NCBI GenBank assembly: GCA_900556465.1
Contig: USPK01000011.1
Location: forward strand, 1-36,013
Direction of reading: 5' to 3'
DNA length: 36,013 bases
Source of the DNA: an uncultured Prevotella sp.
GTDB taxonomy: Bacteria; Bacteroidota; Bacteroidia; Bacteroidales; Bacteroidaceae
In this document: positions 30,511 through 36,013 of the stretch, in pieces
How the letters are laid out: each line of letters opens with the position of its first letter
How positions within the stretch are numbered: position 1 is the stretch's first letter
Position numbers and translations under genes: made by a program
Notes under the pieces: generated by a model
What the model was told of the DNA's origin: nothing
Seen by the model: only the letters and a program-made list of their open reading frames with translations
The model's database searches: none

Positions 30511-31665
30511 ATGAAAAGAAACTTTCTGACTGCGGGAGCGGCGCTGCTTCTCCTGCTCTGCTCCTGCCAGAACCAGCCGGACGGAAACGCAACCGCCGAG
30601 GCCGGCGCTCCCGCCCAGGAGGCGGACGAAGCGGCCGGACACGAAGGCGAAATTGTCCTGAACAGCGCTCACGCCCGCACAGCCGGCATCCGGACGGCCA
30701 CCGTCCAGCCCGGACCGTTCCATAACGTCATCGCCACCAGCGGACAGATACTGACCGCTACGGGCGACGAAGCGACGCTCGTGGCTAACGTAGCGGGCAT
30801 CGTCAGCTTTGCCGGCCGCTTCACGGAAGGCTCCGCCGTGCGCCAGGGCAGCACCGTGTTCACTATCGCTACGGACCGCATGCAGGACGGTGACCCCGTG
30901 GAAAAGGCCCGTGTGGCCTACGTGGCCGCACAAGCGGAATACGAACGGGCCAAAGGCCTGGTGAAGGAGCAGATTATCTCCCAGAAAGATTTCACTACCC
31001 TGCAGGCCAACTACGAGACGGCCCGCATCGCCTACGAGGCGCTGGCCGCCGACCGCGGCCGGGGCGGCATCGCCGTGCGCGCTTCGATGAGCGGCTACGT
31101 CAAGGCCTGCCTCGTCAAGGAAGGCGACTACGTGACGGCGGGCCAGCCCCTGATGACGCTCACCCAGCAGCGGCGCCTCTACCTGCGGGCCGACGTGCCG
31201 GAGCGCTACTACGCGTCGCTGGGACGCATCGGTTCGGCGCGCTTCACAACGTCGTACGACGACCGCACCTACGACATGCAGGAACTCCACGGGCGCCTCA
31301 TGGCCTACGGCCGTACGGCCAGCGACACGGCGCCCTACGTCCCCGTGACGTTCGAGTTCGACAACCGCGGCGACCTCGTTCCGGGCGCCTACGTCGAGGT
31401 TTATCTGCTGACGGACGAGCGGCAGGATGTCCTCAGCGTGCCGCGCACGGCGCTGACGGAGGAGCAGGGTGTCTACTTCGTCTACGTGGAGCACGAGCCG
31501 AACATTTACCAGAAACGCGAAGTGACGCTGGGCGACACGGACGGACAGCGCGTCGAGATACGCCGCGGCCTGAAGGCGGGCGAGACCGTAGCCGTCGAGA
31601 ACGTGATGCACATCAAGCTCGCAGCCGCCCGCAACGTCATTCCACCGCATGAACACCAGCACTAA
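30511..31665 (+). CDS. RND efflux periplasmic adaptor lipoprotein (CusB/CzcB-like)
   Basis: The 384-residue protein is the membrane-fusion subunit linking the pump to the outer-membrane channel. It has a lipoprotein signal (lipobox LCSC, Cys19). A barrel-sandwich half-motif follows (ATLVANVAGIVSFAGRFTEGSAVRQG), then a helical hairpin (about 128-172), and a second lipoyl half (GIAVRASMSGYVKACLVKEGDYVTAGQPLMTL). Beta-barrel and membrane-proximal domains complete it. The protein ends in a His-rich tail, PPHEHQH, which could bind metal. It lacks the Met-rich N-terminus of E. coli CusB, so the substrate ion is open. It is the first gene of the operon and is followed by the pump gene after 12 nt. 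Confidence 0.93.
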   Translation: MKRNFLTAGAALLLLLCSCQNQPDGNATAEAGAPAQEADEAAGHEGEIVLNSAHARTAGIRTATVQPGPFHNVIATSGQILTATGDEATLVANVAGIVSFAGRFTEGSAVRQGSTVFTIATDRMQDGDPVEKARVAYVAAQAEYERAKGLVKEQIISQKDFTTLQANYETARIAYEALAADRGRGGIAVRASMSGYVKACLVKEGDYVTAGQPLMTLTQQRRLYLRADVPERYYASLGRIGSARFTTSYDDRTYDMQELHGRLMAYGRTASDTAPYVPVTFEFDNRGDLVPGAYVEVYLLTDERQDVLSVPRTALTEEQGVYFVYVEHEPNIYQKREVTLGDTDGQRVEIRRGLKAGETVAVENVMHIKLAAARNVIPPHEHQH

Positions 31666-31677
31666 AACGAACAGACC

Positions 31678-34600
31678 ATGTTGAACAAGATCATACGTTT
31701 CTCGCTCCACAACCGATTGCTCATCCTGCTGGCCGCCGTGCTGCTCATCGTGGGAGGCACCTACACGGCCTTCCACACCGAGGTCGACGTCTTCCCCGAC
31801 CTCAACGCGCCCACCGTCGTTGTCATGACCGAAGCAGGCGGCATGGCGGCCGAAGAAGTGGAGCAACTCGTGACATTCCCCATAGAGACGGCCGTCAACG
31901 GCGCCACGGGCGTCCGCCGCGTCCGGTCCTCGTCCACAACGGGATTCTCCGTCGTCTGGGTGGAATTCGACTGGGGGACAGACATCTACCTGGCGCGGCA
32001 AATCGTCTCGGAGAAGCTGTCCGCAGCCGCCGAGTCGTTGCCCGAAGGCGTAGGGCAGCCCACGCTGGGCCCGCAGTCGTCCATCCTGGGCGAGTTGCTC
32101 ATCGTAGGCCTCACGGCGGACAGCACGTCGATGCTCGACCTGCGCACGCTGGCCGACTGGACCATCCGGCCGCGCCTGCTCTCGACGGGCGGAGTTGCCC
32201 AAGTGTCGGTACTGGGCGGCGACATCAAGGAATACCAGATACTGATCCATCCCGGAAAGATGAAGCACTACGGCGTGACGCTTAACGACGTGATGGCGGC
32301 CACCCGGGGCATGAACCAGAACACGTACGGCGGTGTCATCTACGAGTACGGCAACGAATACATTGTCCGTGGCGTGGTGTCGTCGGATCAGGTGAAGCAG
32401 ATGGCCCGCGCCGTGGTGAAGAACGTGGGCGGCGCCCCCGTCACGCTGGAAGACATCGCCGACGTGAAAATCGGCGCCCAGCAGCCCAAGCTCGGCGTGG
32501 CCTCGGAAAAGGGAAAGCCCGCCGTGCTGCTCACCGTAACCAAGCAGCCCAACACCGGCACCATCGAGCTCACGGAACGCTTGGAGCAGGTGCTGGCCGA
32601 CGTCCAGAAGAACCTGCCCGCCGACGTGCACATCTCGACCGACACCTTCCGGCAATCGCACTTCATCGAGAACTCCATCCACAACGTGCAGAAATCGCTC
32701 TACGAGGGCGCGGTGTTCGTCGTCATAGTCCTCTTCCTTTTCCTGGCCAACTTCCGCACGACGGTCATATCGCTCATCACGCTCCCGCTATCGCTGCTCG
32801 TCTCCCTGCTTGTGCTCCACTACATGGGCTTTACCATCAACACCATGAGCCTGGGCGGCATGGCCATTGCGATAGGCTCCCTGGTCGACGACGCTATTGT
32901 CGACGTCGAGAACGTCTGGAAGCATCTGCGCGAGAACCGCATGCTGCCGCCCGGCGAACGCTTGCCGGTACTCAAAGTCGTGTTCAACGCTTCGCGGGAA
33001 GTACGCATGCCCATCCTCAACTCTACGCTCATCATCATCGTCAGCTTTCTGCCGCTCTTCTTCCTTAGTGGCATGGAGGGCCGCATGCTCGTGCCGCTCG
33101 GCATTGCCTTTATCGTGGCGCTCTTCGCCTCGACCGTGGTGGCGCTGACCCTGACGCCGGTGCTCTGCAGCTACCTGCTGGGAGGCAAGACCCGAGGCAA
33201 CGGGCTGCCGAAAGAGGCCTTCCTCGCCGTCTGGCTGAAGCAGCACTACCGGAAAGCCTTGACGTGGGCCCTCGACCACAAGCGCTCCGTCGTGGGAGCT
33301 ACGGTCGCCCTCTTCTGCGTAGCCCTGGGCCTCTTCTTCACGTTGGGCCACAGCTTCCTCCCGCCCTTCAACGAAGGCTCCTTTACCATCAACGTCAGCT
33401 CCCTGCCGGGCATTTCGCTGGAAGAGTCCGACAAGATAGGGCGCCAGGCGGAAGAGTTGCTGCTTTCCATCCCGGAAATCAAGACCGTAGCGCGCAAGAC
33501 GGGCCGCGCCGAACTCGACGAGCACGCCCTGGGCGTCAACGTCTCGGAAATAGAGGCGCCCTTCGAGCTCAAGGACCGCTCGCACGCCGAACTGCTCGAC
33601 GAGGTGCGCCACAAGCTCTCGGCCATAACGGGGGCTAACATCGAAATCGGTCAGCCTATCAGCCACCGCATCGACGCCATGCTCAGCGGCACGCAGGCCA
33701 GTATCGCCATCAAGCTCTTCGGGGACGACCTGAACAAGATGTATGCCCTGGGCAACCGGATTAAGGAAGCCATCCACACCGTCGACGGCATCGCGGACCT
33801 GAACGTAGAGCAGCAAGTGGAGCGTCCGGAACTGAAAATCGTGCCCAAGCGCGAAATTCTGGCCAAATACGGCATCTCGCTGCCGCAATTCAGCGAGATG
33901 CTCTCCGTCTGCATGGCGGGCGAAACAGTCTCGCAAGTCTACGAAGAGGGCAAGAGCTTCAACCTCGTGGTCCGCGCTGACGAGGCAGACCGCGGCTCGC
34001 TGGAACACGTGAAAGACTTGATGATCGACGCGCCCGACGGCCGGAAAGTTCCTTTGTCTGACGTGGCGGACCTCATCTCTACTACCGGACCGAACACGAT
34101 TAACCGCGAAAACGTGATGCGCAAGATTGTGATTTCGGCCAATACCAGCGGGCGCGACCTGCGTAGCGTGGTCAACGACATCCAGGACCGCATCGAAAGC
34201 GAGATAACGCTCCCGGAGGGATACCATATTGAATACGGCGGACAGTTTGAGAGCGAACAAAGCGCCAGCCGCACCCTGCTGCTGACCTCTCTCCTGAGCA
34301 TCGTCGTCATATTCCTGCTGCTCTACATGCAGTTCCGCCACGCGCTGGAGAGTGGCGTCGTCCTGCTCAACCTTCCCCTCGCGCTCATCGGCGGTGTGTT
34401 TGCCATCTGGCTGACTACGGGCGAGCTGAGCATCCCGGCCATCATCGGCTTCATCTCACTCTTCGGCATCGCCACGCGTAACGGCATTCTGCTCATCAAC
34501 CGCTACAACCTGCTGCGCGAAGGCGGACGCCTCACGGTCCGCGACAGCGTGGTCAACGGCTCACTCGACCGCCTCAACCCGATACTCATGACAGCGCTCT

Positions 34601-34797
34601 CGTCGGCCCTGGCACTCATTCCGCTGGCCCTACGCGGCGACGAGCCGGGCAACGAAATCCAAAGCCCTATGGCCAAGGTCATTCTCGGCGGCCTGCTGAC
34701 GTCGACTTTTCTCAACGCGTTCATCATCCCTATTGTCTACGAATGGATGCACCGTAACAACAAACAATTCTCCTCATCTCAGACTACCGAAGCATGA
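31678..34797 (+). CDS. RND heavy-metal-type efflux pump, CusA/CzcA family
   Basis: The 1,039-residue inner-membrane proton antiporter has the twelve-helix RND layout with two large periplasmic loops (about 33-335 and 555-860). Family marks are YTAFHTEVDVFPDLNAPTVVVMTEAGGMAAEEVEQLVTFPIE at the N-terminus, and TM4 with GGMAIAIGSLVDDAIVDVENVW, where Asp404/Asp405 and Asp409 fall in the proton-relay region. FTINVSSLPGISLEESDKIGRQAEELLLSIPEI follows, and GFISLFGIATRNGILLINRYNLLREGG lies in TM10-11. This matches the heavy-metal efflux branch of RND rather than the AcrB drug branch. The transported ion is not deducible. It overlaps the next gene by 4 nt (ATGA). Confidence 0.95.
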   Translation: MLNKIIRFSLHNRLLILLAAVLLIVGGTYTAFHTEVDVFPDLNAPTVVVMTEAGGMAAEEVEQLVTFPIETAVNGATGVRRVRSSSTTGFSVVWVEFDWGTDIYLARQIVSEKLSAAAESLPEGVGQPTLGPQSSILGELLIVGLTADSTSMLDLRTLADWTIRPRLLSTGGVAQVSVLGGDIKEYQILIHPGKMKHYGVTLNDVMAATRGMNQNTYGGVIYEYGNEYIVRGVVSSDQVKQMARAVVKNVGGAPVTLEDIADVKIGAQQPKLGVASEKGKPAVLLTVTKQPNTGTIELTERLEQVLADVQKNLPADVHISTDTFRQSHFIENSIHNVQKSLYEGAVFVVIVLFLFLANFRTTVISLITLPLSLLVSLLVLHYMGFTINTMSLGGMAIAIGSLVDDAIVDVENVWKHLRENRMLPPGERLPVLKVVFNASREVRMPILNSTLIIIVSFLPLFFLSGMEGRMLVPLGIAFIVALFASTVVALTLTPVLCSYLLGGKTRGNGLPKEAFLAVWLKQHYRKALTWALDHKRSVVGATVALFCVALGLFFTLGHSFLPPFNEGSFTINVSSLPGISLEESDKIGRQAEELLLSIPEIKTVARKTGRAELDEHALGVNVSEIEAPFELKDRSHAELLDEVRHKLSAITGANIEIGQPISHRIDAMLSGTQASIAIKLFGDDLNKMYALGNRIKEAIHTVDGIADLNVEQQVERPELKIVPKREILAKYGISLPQFSEMLSVCMAGETVSQVYEEGKSFNLVVRADEADRGSLEHVKDLMIDAPDGRKVPLSDVADLISTTGPNTINRENVMRKIVISANTSGRDLRSVVNDIQDRIESEITLPEGYHIEYGGQFESEQSASRTLLLTSLLSIVVIFLLLYMQFRHALESGVVLLNLPLALIGGVFAIWLTTGELSIPAIIGFISLFGIATRNGILLINRYNLLREGGRLTVRDSVVNGSLDRLNPILMTALSSALALIPLALRGDEPGNEIQSPMAKVILGGLLTSTFLNAFIIPIVYEWMHRNNKQFSSSQTTEA

Positions 34798-35966
34798 AAC
34801 ACTTTTTCTGGCTCCTATTGCTCCTGCTGCTGCCCCTCAAGGGCGCGGCGCAGTCCCTCGACAGCCTGCTGCTGGCCATAGAGCACAACAACAAAAGCCT
34901 GCAGGCCCTGAAGAAGGGCAACGAGGCGACGATGCAGGAAGTACAGGCGCAAAACCGCCTGGAGGACCCGACGGTCGAATACAGCCCCTTCTTTCAACGC
35001 AACGTAAAGGGCATGGCCAGCTCAGAGTTGGTCGTGTCGCAGGGCTTCGACTTCCCGACACTCTATGCCGCCCGCAACCGGTACACCCGCTTGCAGGAAA
35101 CGGTCACCGACTGGCAGTACGAATCGGCCCGCCGCGACGTGCTGCTCGCCGCCAAGCAGTTTTGCCTGGACCTGATTTACCTGAACCGGGAAAAGGCCCT
35201 GCTCGCCGAGCGGCAGAAGAACGCCGACGAGCTCCAGGCCCTCTACGAAAAGCGGCTGGCCCAGGGCGACGCCACCCTTATCGACCTGAACAAAATCAAG
35301 ATGGACCACATGGCCATCCGTACCGAAATGGCCCAGAACGATATGGCCCGCGCGACGGCCTTAGAGGGCCTGCAGGCGCTGAACGGCGGCGAGCCGGTCG
35401 CCTTTAGCGGCCAGGACTACCCGGCCAGTGCGGCCGAGGCGGACCTGAATGCCATGCGGGACTACCTGCTGCGCAACGACGCCGCGCTCCAGGCCGCCGA
35501 GGCCGCCGTCAGTGCCTCGCGGCAGGAGGTGAAGGTGAACCGCCAGGGATGGATTCCGAAGCTGGAGTTGGGCTATCGGCGCAACACGGACCAGTCTGAA
35601 GCGAGCCACGGCCTGCTCATCGGCGCCACCATCCCCCTCTTCTCCACCCGCGACAAGGTGAAAGTGGCGCGCCAGCGACTGGCCGAGGCGCAGCTCCAAC
35701 AGGAGGAGGCGCGCGTCCAGGCCGAAAGCGCCCTGCGCACCAAGTTCGGCGAGCTCCAGCAGCTCAAGCGCGCGGCGGCCGCCTACGACGTGGAGCTCAT
35801 GCGCTCGTCCCTGCAGACGCTCCAAAAGGCCATCGCCAACGGCGAACTCTCCGTCATCGAATACTACACGGAGGCGGACAACGTGTACCGCAATCTGCAG
35901 AAACGGCTCAAGTTGGAAAACCAGTACCAAAAGGCCCTGGCCGACCTGCTCAAGAGCGAGCTCTGA
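34794..35966 (+). CDS. TolC-family outer-membrane efflux channel
   Basis: The 390-residue protein has a signal peptide (MKHFFWLLLLLLLPLKGAAQ, cleavage after about residue 20) and no lipobox. It shows the two TolC/OEP repeats. The first has SLLLAIEHNNKSLQALKKGNEATMQEVQAQNRLEDPTVEYSP. The second has YLLRNDAALQAAEAAVSASRQEVKVNRQGWIPKLELGYRRN, followed by long coiled-coil helices and IEYYTEADNVYRNLQKRLKLENQYQKALADLL. It is slightly short for the family but appears complete. The ATGA overlap shows coupling to the pump, making a complete adaptor-pump-channel operon. The 47 nt from its stop to the window end hold a GC-rich stretch with no gene. Confidence 0.94.
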   Translation: MKHFFWLLLLLLLPLKGAAQSLDSLLLAIEHNNKSLQALKKGNEATMQEVQAQNRLEDPTVEYSPFFQRNVKGMASSELVVSQGFDFPTLYAARNRYTRLQETVTDWQYESARRDVLLAAKQFCLDLIYLNREKALLAERQKNADELQALYEKRLAQGDATLIDLNKIKMDHMAIRTEMAQNDMARATALEGLQALNGGEPVAFSGQDYPASAAEADLNAMRDYLLRNDAALQAAEAAVSASRQEVKVNRQGWIPKLELGYRRNTDQSEASHGLLIGATIPLFSTRDKVKVARQRLAEAQLQQEEARVQAESALRTKFGELQQLKRAAAAYDVELMRSSLQTLQKAIANGELSVIEYYTEADNVYRNLQKRLKLENQYQKALADLLKSEL

Positions 35967-36013
35967 CCCGCTCCCGGAAAGCCGGCCGGGCCACCGGCCC
36001 AGAAACAGCCACC

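Noticed and set aside
30493..34341. Very long minus-strand open frames opposite the efflux adaptor and pump genes
   Set aside because: They are mirror frames of clear RND genes, with composition rich in His, Val, Asp and Arg and no domain pattern.

Overview
This window is a GC-rich chromosomal segment (well above 50% G+C by eye; not computed) from a member of the Bacteroidota, most likely order Bacteroidales. The evidence is: promoters with the Bacteroidota -7 element TAnnTTTG in front of most transcription units, A/T-rich leaders instead of Shine-Dalgarno sequences, a roughly 1,100-residue SecA, a fused FeoA-FeoB, the lipoprotein N-acyltransferase Lnb (DUF4105), and the gene block sigma-54 regulator - lptE - TPR protein - secG. 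Genus cannot be fixed from the sequence alone. No rRNA, tRNA, IS element, prophage or CRISPR was seen; this is mostly core genome.

Layout. 1-147: a 21-nt tandem repeat and the secA terminator. 197-7612 (minus): secA, then an lnb / degenerate alkaline-phosphatase-like pair that looks like one transcript, then an EamA-type permease. 8037-8909 (plus): an AraC-type regulator. 8941-13373 (minus): feoAB and groES-groEL. 13652-14092 (plus): a small exported DUF4488-like protein. 14452-17298 (minus): gpsA and lysS. 17637-19849 (plus): an iron-containing alcohol dehydrogenase with a frameshift, and an exported lipoprotein flavodoxin. 19953-23137 (minus): mtaB, a GT2 glycosyltransferase and an RsmI-like methyltransferase. 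23471-29129 (plus): a very strongly signalled small lipoprotein gene, the sigma-54 activator - lptE - TPR - secG operon, ugd, and an HdeD/DUF308-like membrane protein. 29379-30311 (minus): a GtrB-like GT2. 30511-35966 (plus): a three-gene RND heavy-metal-type efflux operon (lipoprotein adaptor, pump, TolC-like channel).

Common theme: much of the window serves the cell envelope. It covers protein export (SecA, SecG), lipoprotein maturation (Lnb), LPS assembly (LptE), sugar-nucleotide and glycan synthesis (Ugd, two GT2), tripartite efflux, and several lipoproteins that would be Lnb substrates.

The most notable unexplained structures are: (i) a family of interspersed composite repeats built on the palindromic core CTTAGCCCCGT / ACGGGGCTAAG with a GTAAAAACTGG spacer, present in five separate intergenic regions and forming a 21-nt tandem array in one; (ii) a PafA-like protein that has lost most recognisable metal ligands and the usual nucleophile motif, encoded 13 nt after lnb; (iii) a 21-bp-spaced direct repeat upstream of the flavodoxin gene; (iv) a long hairpin that spans the stop codon of the AraC gene; (v) a Cys/His cluster in the FeoA-FeoB linker.
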